A stretch of 64,000 bases of DNA from the NCBI GenBank assembly GCA_027032075.1, contig JALVOC010000019.1, forward strand, positions 122,788 to 186,787. The letters are read 5' to 3'. A model generated the notes under the pieces. It was not told the DNA's origin and made no database searches. It saw nothing but the letters and a program-made list of their open reading frames with translations. Position numbers and translations under genes: made by a program. Origin of the DNA: Chromatiales bacterium. GTDB taxonomy: Bacteria; Pseudomonadota; Gammaproteobacteria; UBA6429; Thiohalophilaceae. Below are positions 9,170 through 18,270 of the stretch, piece by piece; position 1 is the stretch's first letter; every line of letters begins with the position of its first letter.

Positions 9170-10618
9170 ATGGGAATACGCGCTACAACGGTTATGCGGA
9201 TTGCCGGCTTCCTGTGCATGGTTTTCAGTCCCGCCCTGTTGTTTCCGCTGTTGGTTTCATTATGGTATCGCGATGGTGAGGCCCTTCATCTTGCCCTGAG
9301 TTTTGCGGTGCAGTTCACCACGGGCTTCGTGCTCTGGTTACCTTTCCGTCGCCGCATGGAGCTGGGCAGAAGGGAGGGATTTTTCATCGTTGGTCTCTTC
9401 TGGGTGTTATTGAGTCTGCTGGGTGCCGCCCCGTTTGTCTTCGGTTTGCAACTTTCCTTTGTGGATGCCCTGTTCGAATCGGTCTCCGGCTTGACGACCA
9501 CCGGTGCAACCATTCTTACAGGGATCGATAATCTGCCGCCGTCGCTCCTTTTTTACCGCCAGGAACTCCAATGGTTCGGTGGCATGGGTTTGATCGTTCT
9601 GGCTGTGGCGATTATGCCGATGCTGGGTATCGGTGGGATGTCCATGTACCGCGCCGAAGCGCCCGGACCGATGAAGGAGGAAAAACTGACACCCCGCATG
9701 GCGCATAGTGCCAGGGCCCTCTGGTCGATTTATCTCGGCCTGACACTTGCCTGTGCGCTTGCCTACTGGTTTGCCGGGATGACACCTTTCGATGCGGTGG
9801 CGCACAGTCTTTCCACGGTTTCCACCGGTGGTTTTTCCACGCATGATGCCAGTCTGGGTTATTTTTCCAGTACCGCGGTCGAAAGCGTGGCAACGGTTTT
9901 TATGCTGATGGGCGGGATCAATTTCAGCATCCATTACCTGGCGTGGCGTGATCGCAGTTTTCGGCATTATCTCGCGAATGCAGAGGCGCGCACCTTTCTG
10001 GGTTTTGTCGTCTTCATGGTGGCTTTTGTCGCCGTGGCCTTGCGCCTCTCTGGCGGTTACGGGGATATTGGCGATGCACTGAGGAGCGCCTTGTTCGAGG
10101 TGGTGTCTGTGGTGACAAGCACCGGCTTTGGTGTCGCGGATTTTTCCGTATGGCCTTTGTTTCTTCCCGTATTAATGATTTTTATCAGTTTCATCGGTGG
10201 ATGTGGCGGTTCCACCGCGGGGGGGATGAAAGTCATGCGTATTGTGTTGTTGGGTAAACAAACGGTACGTGAATTCAACCGTCTCATCCACCCTACCGGC
10301 GTGTTTGCCATCAAGGTCGGCGGGCGCGTCATGGGAGAGAGAGTGACCCAGTCGGTGTGGGGGTTTTTTTCCGTTTATATCGCAACCTTTGTCGTGTTGA
10401 TGTTGTTGATCATGATGGCCGGGCTGGATCAGGTCTCCGCCTTTTCGGCGATTGCCACCTGTATGAACAACCTTGGACCTGGTCTGGGTGCGGTATCGCA
10501 AACGTTTATCGGTGTCAGTGACCCGGCAAAACTGGTGGCGGTGGCGGCGATGTTGCTCGGGCGGTTGGAGGTTTTCACGGTTCTGGTCTTGTTGCACCCC
10601 GCCTATTGGCGGCAGTAA
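9170..10618 (+). CDS. trkH: Trk-type potassium uptake protein TrkH
   Basis: 482 residues, the usual length for TrkH/TrkG. It is an inner-membrane K+ channel-like transporter with four M1-P-M2 repeats. The four selectivity-filter segments are visible: LTTTGATI, VSTGGFS, TSTGFG and NNLGPG. Strongly hydrophobic helices fill the rest, and the conserved GCGGSTAGGMK loop is present. TrkH normally works with the cytoplasmic NAD-binding protein TrkA, which is not in this window. It is a single-gene unit between the response regulator and the permease-nhaD operon. Together they form a cation-homeostasis block. Confidence 0.95.
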   Translation: MGIRATTVMRIAGFLCMVFSPALLFPLLVSLWYRDGEALHLALSFAVQFTTGFVLWLPFRRRMELGRREGFFIVGLFWVLLSLLGAAPFVFGLQLSFVDALFESVSGLTTTGATILTGIDNLPPSLLFYRQELQWFGGMGLIVLAVAIMPMLGIGGMSMYRAEAPGPMKEEKLTPRMAHSARALWSIYLGLTLACALAYWFAGMTPFDAVAHSLSTVSTGGFSTHDASLGYFSSTAVESVATVFMLMGGINFSIHYLAWRDRSFRHYLANAEARTFLGFVVFMVAFVAVALRLSGGYGDIGDALRSALFEVVSVVTSTGFGVADFSVWPLFLPVLMIFISFIGGCGGSTAGGMKVMRIVLLGKQTVREFNRLIHPTGVFAIKVGGRVMGERVTQSVWGFFSVYIATFVVLMLLIMMAGLDQVSAFSAIATCMNNLGPGLGAVSQTFIGVSDPAKLVAVAAMLLGRLEVFTVLVLLHPAYWRQ

Positions 10619-10744
10619 CCGTTTGTCCGTAAACTGGATTTGTGGTTGTGTTTCGTTGCGGTAGCCACCCGGTTTTCTTTCACAGCCCTCTCTTGTGGGA
10701 TATTTGAATTCAATTTCTTATTATCATAAAATCGTATCAGTAAA

Positions 10745-10760
10745 TTAACGTTTTCTTAAC
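10745..10760 (+). promoter_or_regulatory. TTAAC-N6-TTAAC direct repeat upstream of the permease-nhaD operon
   Basis: Two perfect TTAAC half-sites lie 11 bases apart, in a context (ATTAACGTTTTCTTAACC) nearly identical to the trkH site. It is about 330 bases before the first gene of the operon, which leaves a long transcribed leader. Confidence 0.5.
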
Positions 10761-11089
10761 CTTTGTGCGGGTAACATTACATTAGTGATTTTACCCAAGC
10801 CTATGTTTCCGCTGGGTATTTGCGGAAAAATACATTGCCACTGGTGTTCCTCTTGGGAGGCCGCGCAGAGATTTGAACCTGTCTGCGGGGATCTCCACAC
10901 TGCACCTGTTTGGGTGTTCCCTTACATTTAACAAGCAAACGCGTAAGGAGTGGGGTTTGAAAAATCGGGTTTCCTGTGAATTTGCTTCAAGGCCGTGTGT
11001 GGGCCTTGGAGACGTCAACTGCTGTATCGGTGAATTGATGGCCGTGAAGGCTCGGGGATTGGTCTTGAAGAAAGGTGGGGGGCAGGACA
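10761..11089 (+). promoter_or_regulatory. Long structured leader upstream of the permease-nhaD operon
   Basis: This 329-base stretch has no convincing gene. It can form at least three perfect-stem hairpins: TTTCCGC/GCGGAAA (10806-10828), CGCAGA/TCTGCG (10864-10887) and CAAGGCC/GGCCTTG (10988-11008). None is followed by a T run. A 77-codon frame crosses it but resembles nothing I know. The structures and the cation-transport genes downstream make a regulatory leader possible; I cannot match it to a known riboswitch class. Confidence 0.4.
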
Positions 11090-13075
11090 TTGACGACGTT
11101 AGCTGACGAAGAACGCATGGTCGTGCAAGCAGGGGGGCTGAGCCGCAAGCAGTGGATTGCCGCCGTGATATTTACCGTGATGGCCGCTTATCTTTCAACG
11201 GTGGTTCCCAGTATCGAAATTGCCTGGGTGACCGCTATCCTGCTGTTAACGATCTACCTGTTTGCCTTTGAGATTGTAGACGTCGATGTTGCTGCCATCA
11301 GCATCATGGTGTTACTTGGTTTGACCTCATTGCTTGCGCCTGTAATGGGCCTGGAGCAGGGCCTGGTGCCAACGACGCATTTGTTTGACGGTTTTGCCAG
11401 TAATGCGGTCATTTCCATCATTGCGGTGATGATCATCGGTGCCGGCCTGGATCGCACCGGCCTGATGAGCAAGGTGGCGGCGATTATTCTGAACAAGGGC
11501 GGTAGCTCAGAGAAACGCATCATTCCGATCATTTCCGGCACGGTCGCGATCATTTCCAGTTTTATGCAGAATGTTGGTGCCACCGCGTTGTTTTTGCCGG
11601 TGGTTTCCCGCATCTCGGCGCGGGCCGGACTGCCCATGTCGCGCCTGCTGATGCCCATGGGGTTCTGTGCAATCCTTGGTGGTACCGTGACCATGGTGGG
11701 TTCGAGTCCATTGATTTTGCTCAATGATCTCATTCTCACCTCCAACAAGGCCTTGCCGCCGTCGCAACAGATGGAGACCTGGGGTCTGTTTTCCGTGACC
11801 CCCATCGGCCTGGTGCTGGTGGCGGTCGGGATAATCTATTTCATACTTGCCGGCCAGTTTGTCTTGCCCACCAAGCGGAAAAAAGAGGCGGTGACCGGCG
11901 CAAACACCATGGCGTATTTTCAGGATCTCTACGGCATCGATTACGGTCTGTTCGAGGTGGTTGTGCCCCCGGAGAGCGGCCTGGTTGGAAAACTGCTGGA
12001 CGATATCGAGCATGAAGAACGTATCCGCATCATCGCTGCCATGCGGAGCGCAGAGGATGTGCGTATCGGTCCTGGGGGGCTGGCCCGGGATATCGGTATC
12101 GAAGCGAACACGGTATTGGGCATACTCGCTTCACCGGAAAATCTGAGGGCTTTCGCAGACAAGTATCATCTCAAGGTCAGGGAGGATCTGGAAACATTTG
12201 CCGAGTCACTGGCCGCGACCAAGGCCGGGATTGCCGAGGTGGTGATTCCACCAGGCTCGCAACTGATCGGCAAGAGCGCGCGTGACGTCTGGATGCGGAA
12301 GACTTACGGCATATCCATGGTGGCGCTGCATCGCGGCGGCGAAACCAAACGTGAAGGGGAGGGGATTCGTGATATGCCGCTGCAGGCGGGTGATACCCTG
12401 GTGGTGCATACCACATGGGATGCCCTCGTGCGCCTGGAGAAGGATCGCAACTTTGTCGTGGTCACCACCGAATTTCCCCACGAGGAACTACGGCCGCAAA
12501 AAGTGAGCTGGGCAGGATTGTTCTTCTCGATTGCCCTTTTCCTGGTGCTGTTCACCGATATCCGTCTGTCGGTTGCCTTGCTGACCGGTGCGGTGGGGAT
12601 GATCCTCTCCGGGGTGCTCACCATCGAAGAGGCCTACGAGGCGGTAAGCTGGAAGACGGTGTTTTTGCTGGCGAGCCTGATCCCCCTCGGGTTGGCAGTG
12701 GAGACGACCGGCACCGCAGCCTGGATAGCCGATCAGACCCTGAGCCTGCTGGACGGTGTGCCTGTCTGGGTGTTGCAGCTGGCGATTGCGGTGCTGTCCA
12801 CCTTTTTCACCCTGGTGATGTCCAACGTGGGTGCGACCGTCTTGCTGGTGCCGCTGGCGGTGAATATTGCAGTCGGGGCGGGCGCCAATCCGGCGGTCTT
12901 CGCGCTGACGGTAGCCATTGCCACCTCCAACTCCTTCCTTATCCCTACCCATCAGGTGAATGCGCTGATCATGGGGCCGGCCGGTTACAGAGTTGCGGAT
13001 TTCATGCGCGCTGGCGGCATCATGACGGTACTGTTCCTTGTGGTGATGATGCTGATGATGAACCTTATTTTCTGA
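11090..13075 (+). CDS. SLC13-family permease with central TrkA-C (RCK-C) domain(s)
   Basis: About 661 residues. Two blocks of hydrophobic helices (about 20-270 and 480-661) flank a soluble central region. That region contains an RCK-C/TrkA-C domain (AEVVIPPGSQLIGKSARD ... LQAGDTLVV), and a second diverged copy seems to precede it. This architecture is that of the divalent anion:Na+ symporter superfamily (SLC13), whose members carry sulfate, dicarboxylates and related anions. The substrate cannot be read from sequence. The start is uncertain: TTG at 11090 follows a GGGG/AGG stretch; GTG at 11075 and ATG at 11117 are alternatives. nhaD follows 12 bases after the stop, so the two are probably co-transcribed and coupled through sodium. 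Confidence 0.88.
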   Translation: MTTLADEERMVVQAGGLSRKQWIAAVIFTVMAAYLSTVVPSIEIAWVTAILLLTIYLFAFEIVDVDVAAISIMVLLGLTSLLAPVMGLEQGLVPTTHLFDGFASNAVISIIAVMIIGAGLDRTGLMSKVAAIILNKGGSSEKRIIPIISGTVAIISSFMQNVGATALFLPVVSRISARAGLPMSRLLMPMGFCAILGGTVTMVGSSPLILLNDLILTSNKALPPSQQMETWGLFSVTPIGLVLVAVGIIYFILAGQFVLPTKRKKEAVTGANTMAYFQDLYGIDYGLFEVVVPPESGLVGKLLDDIEHEERIRIIAAMRSAEDVRIGPGGLARDIGIEANTVLGILASPENLRAFADKYHLKVREDLETFAESLAATKAGIAEVVIPPGSQLIGKSARDVWMRKTYGISMVALHRGGETKREGEGIRDMPLQAGDTLVVHTTWDALVRLEKDRNFVVVTTEFPHEELRPQKVSWAGLFFSIALFLVLFTDIRLSVALLTGAVGMILSGVLTIEEAYEAVSWKTVFLLASLIPLGLAVETTGTAAWIADQTLSLLDGVPVWVLQLAIAVLSTFFTLVMSNVGATVLLVPLAVNIAVGAGANPAVFALTVAIATSNSFLIPTHQVNALIMGPAGYRVADFMRAGGIMTVLFLVVMMLMMNLIF

Positions 13076-13087
13076 AGGACCCAACTG

Positions 13088-14494
13088 TTGAAACCGATAC
13101 GTAAAAAAATTATCGGCACGCTTGCGGCCGTGATGTTTCCGGGGATCACTGTAGCCGGGGAAACAGCGCACCAGGCGCTGGATCTGACTGCTGATGTGAC
13201 GGGGTGGCTTGCCATTGCCTTGTTTGTTATCGCCTATGCACTGGTGATGGCGGAAGAGTTCACGCATTTGCGCAAGTCGAAACCGGTGATTCTGGCGGCC
13301 GGGATCATCTGGGGCATGATCGGTTATGTCTATGCTTCCCACGGGATGTCCGAACTGGCGGAAGAGGCGGTGCGCCACAATCTGCTCGAATATGCTGAAC
13401 TGATGCTGTTCCTGCTGGTGGCGATGACCTATATCAACGCCATGGAGGAGCGGCAGGTGTTCGATGCGTTGCGTGCCTGGCTGATCCACAAGGGCTTTGG
13501 TTTGCGCACGCTGTTTTGGATGACTGGTTTCCTCGCGTTTTTCATTTCACCGGTAGCGGACAATCTGACGACGGCACTGCTGATGTGTGCCGTGGTGCTG
13601 GCCGTCGGTGGCAGCAACGCTCGCTTTGTCAGTGTCGCCTGCATCAACATCGTTGTTGGCGCAAATGCAGGTGGTGCCTTCAGTCCCTTTGGCGATATCA
13701 CCACCCTGATGGTCTGGCAGAAAGGCGTGGTCGACTTCTGGACCTTCTTCGCCCTGTTTTTCCCCTCACTTTTGAATTTCCTTGTTCCGGCGGCGGTAAT
13801 GCATTTTGCGGTTCCAAAGGGACAGCCGGCTACTGTCGATGAACAGGTCGAGATGAAGCGTGGCGCGCGCCGCATCATGGTACTGTTTCTGCTGACCATC
13901 GCCACCGCGGTCAGTTTCCATAATTTTTTCGGGCTGCCGCCGGTGGTTGGCATGTTGACCGGCCTTGCCTATCTTCAGTTCTTTGGTTTCTTCCTCAAAA
14001 AGACGGAATCTGCAGGTATGCGGGATGCGGAAGGCAGTATGGGTGAGGTGGTGCCATTCGATATTTTTAAAAAAGTGGCTCGTGCCGAGTGGGACACGTT
14101 GCTGTTCTTTTATGGGGTGGTGCTCTGTGTCGGTGGTCTGGGTTTCCTTGGTTACCTCAGTCTGGCTTCGGAACTGATGTATGGACACTGGAGTGCGACA
14201 ACCGCTAATGTCATGGTGGGCTTGTTGTCCGCCATCGTGGATAACATACCGGTGATGTTCGCGGTGTTGACCATGAATCCGGATATGTCCACCGGCCAGT
14301 GGCTGCTGGTCACGCTGACTGCGGGTGTGGGTGGTTCGCTACTCTCGATCGGTTCGGCCGCGGGGGTGGCATTGATGGGGCAGGCGCGCGGCAAGTACAC
14401 TTTCTTCAGCCATCTCAAGTGGGCACCCGTTATCGCTCTGGGTTATGCTGCCAGTATCTTCAGCCATCTGGTGATCAACAGCGATTACTTTTAA
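13088..14494 (+). CDS. nhaD: NhaD-type sodium:proton antiporter
   Basis: 468 residues starting at a TTG preceded by AAGGA. The first 25 residues look like a cleavable signal or first membrane segment, followed by about 12 membrane helices. Segments typical of the NhaD (IT superfamily) antiporters are present: FISPVADNLTTALLMCAVVLAVGG, NAGGAFSPFGDITTLMVW and AIVDNIPVMFAVLTM. The acidic and polar residues in these helices carry Na+/H+ exchange. It exports Na+ under saline or alkaline conditions. It forms an operon with the SLC13-like permease and lies near trkH. Confidence 0.94.
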   Translation: MKPIRKKIIGTLAAVMFPGITVAGETAHQALDLTADVTGWLAIALFVIAYALVMAEEFTHLRKSKPVILAAGIIWGMIGYVYASHGMSELAEEAVRHNLLEYAELMLFLLVAMTYINAMEERQVFDALRAWLIHKGFGLRTLFWMTGFLAFFISPVADNLTTALLMCAVVLAVGGSNARFVSVACINIVVGANAGGAFSPFGDITTLMVWQKGVVDFWTFFALFFPSLLNFLVPAAVMHFAVPKGQPATVDEQVEMKRGARRIMVLFLLTIATAVSFHNFFGLPPVVGMLTGLAYLQFFGFFLKKTESAGMRDAEGSMGEVVPFDIFKKVARAEWDTLLFFYGVVLCVGGLGFLGYLSLASELMYGHWSATTANVMVGLLSAIVDNIPVMFAVLTMNPDMSTGQWLLVTLTAGVGGSLLSIGSAAGVALMGQARGKYTFFSHLKWAPVIALGYAASIFSHLVINSDYF

Positions 14495-14558
14495 AGCGGG
14501 TGTTTGCGGCCGCGCGTTAAGAGATGGTGAGGGGTTTGCTGCTGTATTAAGGCGATCC

Positions 14559-15413
14559 TCAGGCGGCTTCGTTGTAGTAGATGATTTGCAGCACGCTGCC
14601 CAACTGGCGCTGCGTTTCGCTGATGAGTTCCTCGAGGTTTTCGGGTTCCATGCCGATGGTGTTCCACACTTCGGTATCGATGGGTAAATCGTCATCCCGC
14701 GAGATGACAGGCTCCACCGTATTGGCAATGGCATTCCCCATGTGCACTGCGGCTGTTTCCAGCCGAAACTTGCTCGCGCCGGATGGAAAGTGATGGTATT
14801 CCACCGGTTCGATCAGGGATTCCGGCAGGCGCCATTCTCGCAAAAGTTCTCCGCCCAGGGTGGCGTGGTGGAAACCAAATGCCTTGATTTCGAGTTTATC
14901 GAGCTCCACATCGGGTTGTTCACACAGCTCCAGCACCTGACGGGAAAGATCCGGTTGCGCCAGGTACATCACCATCTTGCCGATGTCATGCAATAATCCG
15001 GCAACGAAAAAACGTTCGCTGTTGTTGATGCGTAACTGGTTGGCAATGATGCGTGCCGCGGTGGCGCAGGCAAGGCTGTGATGCCAGAACACATCGATAT
15101 TCACCAGATCAGAAGGAATACTGCGGAATTTGCCGGTGACGGATGTGGCCAGTACCAGATCCCGCAGCTGGCGGGTGCCGACAATGGTGATGGCCATGGA
15201 GATCGTATCTATTCTGGACGGAAAACTGTAAAAAGGGCTGTTGACGATTTTCAGCAGGCGTGCGCTCAAGGCGGCGTCCTGGATGATGACCTCACCGATG
15301 TCGGCGGCGGTACAGGTGGGATCATCAACCATTTCATTGAGTTGGGTGACGATTTCAGGCAAAGAGACGAGTTCGAGGTTGTCAGAAATCAGATCCTTTG
15401 GTGTCAACATCAT
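14559..15413 (-). CDS. HDOD-domain protein
   Basis: 284 residues, nearly all one HDOD domain: N-terminal VSLPEIVTQLNEMVDDP, then the His-Asp motif FVAGLLHDIGKMV near residue 140, followed by a conserved HH (FGFHHATLGGELLREW). HDOD proteins act in signalling, often with cyclic-di-GMP or chemotaxis networks; most lack full HD phosphohydrolase activity. This one keeps an HD pair, so hydrolase activity is possible but unproven. It is divergent from copA and shares a 237-base control region with a CRP-like site. Confidence 0.9.
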   Translation of the reverse strand: MMLTPKDLISDNLELVSLPEIVTQLNEMVDDPTCTAADIGEVIIQDAALSARLLKIVNSPFYSFPSRIDTISMAITIVGTRQLRDLVLATSVTGKFRSIPSDLVNIDVFWHHSLACATAARIIANQLRINNSERFFVAGLLHDIGKMVMYLAQPDLSRQVLELCEQPDVELDKLEIKAFGFHHATLGGELLREWRLPESLIEPVEYHHFPSGASKFRLETAAVHMGNAIANTVEPVISRDDDLPIDTEVWNTIGMEPENLEELISETQRQLGSVLQIIYYNEAA

Positions 15414-15550
15414 AGAAGCATCCTTGTTACGGTCACCGGTTGATCAGCGTTACCCATTGTTACGATTCAATGAAACCTTCATTGATGACACGGGTCACTT
15501 TCACAAAATTAAAGTATATTATGCGCCTGTCTTTTTGATAGCGACGAATA

Positions 15551-15566
15551 TGTGAACTGGATCACA
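15551..15566. promoter_or_regulatory. Perfect CRP-type site TGTGA-N6-TCACA
   Basis: TGTGAACTGGATCACA has both perfect half-sites with the N6 spacing of the E. coli CRP consensus, and a CRP orthologue is encoded in this window (26.5 kb). It lies 84 bases before copA and 137 before the divergent HDOD gene. Which gene it controls is unknown. Confidence 0.7.
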
Positions 15567-15650
15567 GTTTTTGCGTGTATTAAATTAGCAGATAAATCAG
15601 CAATATGCATCATTTATTTAAAGTAAGGTTGTTAAACAGGTACTGATCCT

Positions 15651-17882
15651 ATGTCTATGGTTCATCGTTTGTCCGTTGCCGGGATGAGTTGTGCCGGCTG
15701 TGTTGCCAGTGTGGAGAATGCCTTGAATGCAGTGGAAGGCGTTACCCGGGCATCGGTGAATTTTGCCGAGCATACCGCTGTGGTCAGTGGCGATGTGCCG
15801 GTGGCGACTCTGCTGGCGGCGATAAAAAAAGCCGGTTATGACGCGGCGGAATTGCGCGGCCAGGATGATGAGAGTGAAAAGGAAGCGGCGGAAAAATCGC
15901 ATTACCGCGCCCTCTTGCGCAAAACCGCGGTTTCCGCCATCGTGGGCCTGCCGCTGTTTGCAGGCAGCCTGAGTGGTGTCCTGCCGGTGATGCAAAGTCA
16001 GGGTGGGCAGATATTCTGGTTGCTGGTGGGCTTTGTCACGCTGGGGGTACTGGTTTATGCAGGAGGGCATTTTTTCAGTGGTGCCTGGAAATCGTTCCAG
16101 GCGCACAATGCCAACATGGATACGCTGATTGCGCTCGGCACGGGCTCGGCCTGGCTCTATTCCATGGTGGTGACCGTTTTTCCCGATACCGTGCCAACTC
16201 TGGCACAGCATGCCTACTTTGAAGCTGCGGTGATCATCATCGCCCTGATCAACTTCGGTTCCGCCCTGGAAATGCGGGCACGCGGCAAAACCAGTGAAGC
16301 GATAAAACGCCTCATCGGCCTGCAGCCGAAAACAGCCAGGGTGGTGCGTGACGGGCTGGAACAGGATGTGCCCATCGAGACGATTGGCCTGGACGAGACA
16401 CTGCGCATCCGTCCGGGGGAACGCATTGCCGTCGATGGCGTGGTGATCGACGGCCACTCGCGTGTGGATGAATCGATGTTGAGCGGCGAACCCATGCCGG
16501 TGGAAAAGCAGCCTGGCGATGAGGTGGTGGCGGGTACGATCAACACCACCGGTTCTTTTCTATATGTCTCCAAACGCATCGGCCGGGACACGGTGCTGGC
16601 GCAGATCATCGAGATGGTGCGCAATGCCCAGGCGAGCAAACCGGCCATCGGGCGCCTGGTGGACAAGGTGGCGGCGGTGTTCGTGCCGGTGGTGATGATC
16701 ATTGCGGTGCTGACTTTTCTTGCATGGTACAACTTTGCTCACGAGCTGGGCGTAAGTTATGCCTTTGTTGCCACCATGACCGTGCTGATCATCGCCTGTC
16801 CCTGTGCGCTTGGGCTGGCGACACCGATCTCCATCATGGTCGGCGTAGGCCGCGCGGCCGAAATGGGAATTTTGATCCGCAATGGGGACGCCTTGCAGCA
16901 GGTAGGGCACCTGTCTCATGTGGTGCTGGATAAAACCGGTACGGTGACCGAGGGCAAGCCGGCGGTCACCGATATCGAAACCACAGAAGGGATCAGCGAA
17001 GAAGCGGCCCTGGTGCTGGCGGCCAGCCTGGAGCAGGGTTCGGAACACCCTCTGGCTGCTGCTATCGTGGACGCGGCAAAGCAGCGCCAACTGAAACTGC
17101 AGGCAGTGACACAGTTCGAAGCGATCAGCGGCCAGGGGGTGAAAGCAGAACTTGAAGGCAAACGCCTTCTGTTTGGTAACGCTGCGATGATGCAGAATTC
17201 CGGAGTGGATGTCAGCGGATTGCAAGCCAGGGCGGAAGCGATGGCGGCAATTGCCAAAACCCCGATGTATCTTGCACAGGAGGATCGATTGCTGGCACTG
17301 ATTGTGGTGGCCGATCCCGTCAAGCACGATTCCAAAGCAGCCGTTGCCAGGCTGCACAAGCTTGGTCTGCGCGTGGTGATGCTCACCGGCGACAATCGCA
17401 CCACCGCCGGGGTAGTGGCGCAGCAGGTTGGTGTCGATGAGGTGATCGCCGAGGTGTATCCGCAAGACAAGGATCGGGTCGTTGCCGCTTTGCAGGAGAA
17501 GGGGGGGATCGTCGCCATGGTGGGTGACGGTATCAATGATGCGCCGGCACTGGCACGTGCGGATGTCGGTCTGGCGATCGGCAGTGGTACCGATGTGGCG
17601 ATTGAAAGTGCGGACATCACCTTGATGCGTGGCTCCCTCCACGGTGTCGCCGATGCGATTGCCATATCCCGCGCGACGGTGCGGAACATCAAGCAAAACC
17701 TGTTCGGTGCCTTTGTTTACAATACCCTCGGCATACCGGTGGCGGCTGGGGTGTTATATCCTTTCATCGGGATGTTGTTGAATCCCATGATCGCCGGTGC
17801 GGCGATGGCCATGTCTTCGGTCACGGTGGTCAGCAATGCCAACCGCTTGCGATTGTTCAAAAGCAGGGAGGATCAGGCCTGA
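15651..17882 (+). CDS. copA: Copper-exporting P1B-type ATPase
   Basis: 743 residues. One N-terminal heavy-metal domain has GMSCAGC (residues about 11-17). Later come the actuator loop with SGEP, the membrane metal site CPC ([13 protein letters not shown]), the phosphorylation site DKTGT, the HP locus (SEHPLAAA) and [10 protein letters not shown]. The C-terminal helices carry [11 protein letters not shown] and [14 protein letters not shown], typical of the Cu+ subgroup (P1B-1). It pumps Cu+ out of the cytoplasm. No MerR-type CueR gene is adjacent. A 23-codon membrane-peptide ORF overlaps its stop codon. Confidence 0.97.
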   Translation: MSMVHRLSVAGMSCAGCVASVENALNAVEGVTRASVNFAEHTAVVSGDVPVATLLAAIKKAGYDAAELRGQDDESEKEAAEKSHYRALLRKTAVSAIVGLPLFAGSLSGVLPVMQSQGGQIFWLLVGFVTLGVLVYAGGHFFSGAWKSFQAHNANMDTLIALGTGSAWLYSMVVTVFPDTVPTLAQHAYFEAAVIIIALINFGSALEMRARGKTSEAIKRLIGLQPKTARVVRDGLEQDVPIETIGLDETLRIRPGERIAVDGVVIDGHSRVDESMLSGEPMPVEKQPGDEVVAGTINTTGSFLYVSKRIGRDTVLAQIIEMVRNAQASKPAIGRLVDKVAAVFVPVVMIIAVLTFLAWYNFAHELGVSYAFVATMTVLIIACPCALGLATPISIMVGVGRAAEMGILIRNGDALQQVGHLSHVVLDKTGTVTEGKPAVTDIETTEGISEEAALVLAASLEQGSEHPLAAAIVDAAKQRQLKLQAVTQFEAISGQGVKAELEGKRLLFGNAAMMQNSGVDVSGLQARAEAMAAIAKTPMYLAQEDRLLALIVVADPVKHDSKAAVARLHKLGLRVVMLTGDNRTTAGVVAQQVGVDEVIAEVYPQDKDRVVAALQEKGGIVAMVGDGINDAPALARADVGLAIGSGTDVAIESADITLMRGSLHGVADAIAISRATVRNIKQNLFGAFVYNTLGIPVAAGVLYPFIGMLLNPMIAGAAMAMSSVTVVSNANRLRLFKSREDQA

Positions 17883-17953
17883 TGTTGTGGGTGAATCTGT
17901 TTGGTTTGGTATTGATCGGCTTTATCATCTGGTGGTTCTGGATACAAAAGTAG
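17882..17953 (+). CDS. 23-residue putative membrane microprotein overlapping copA
   Basis: The ATG shares its A with the copA stop (TGATG), an arrangement typical of translational coupling. The product is almost wholly one membrane helix: [14 protein letters not shown], then IIWWFW and a terminal basic residue. It resembles the N-terminal membrane anchor that I recall from small cupredoxin-like proteins near copper ATPases, but no cupredoxin sequence follows in any frame. It could be a true microprotein or a truncated remnant. It is too short for most gene callers. Confidence 0.5.
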   Translation: MLWVNLFGLVLIGFIIWWFWIQK

Positions 17954-18270
17954 AGAATTGCCGATGCTCTGTTAGCCAAGTGTACGGGCAGCCGGAACGC
18001 CTTTCAGTTCATGATGGGAGCCGGCTTCCCGCTATATGGAAATCTCCTCCAGGAATGGCGGCATCTTTGCCGCAGAGTAATCTGGCGTTCGTCGCAGTAA
18101 ATTATGCAATCGCAGGAACTTTTGTTTACACTTTTGTTCTTGTACTTTTATTGACCTGACTTGCAAAGATTAAGGAGTGAGCAACGAGGAACGGATTATG
18201 CGAAGGGTTTGGCCGTAAATAACAACCCCGGTTTTACCCGCCAGCCGTTCCTCGCAACGCGAAACAGATT
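17954..18270 (+). other. Intergenic stretch copA-djlA with an inverted repeat
   Basis: No convincing gene is present. The main structure is a 10-base perfect inverted repeat, CGAGGAACGG (18185-18194) and CCGTTCCTCG (18244-18253), just before djlA. It has no T run, so it is not a terminator, and its function is unknown. Confidence 0.4.

Noticed and set aside
17954..18159. Cupredoxin domain continuing the 23-codon membrane peptide
   Set aside because: I checked the downstream frames and found no copper-site His/Cys/Met pattern or cupredoxin strands.
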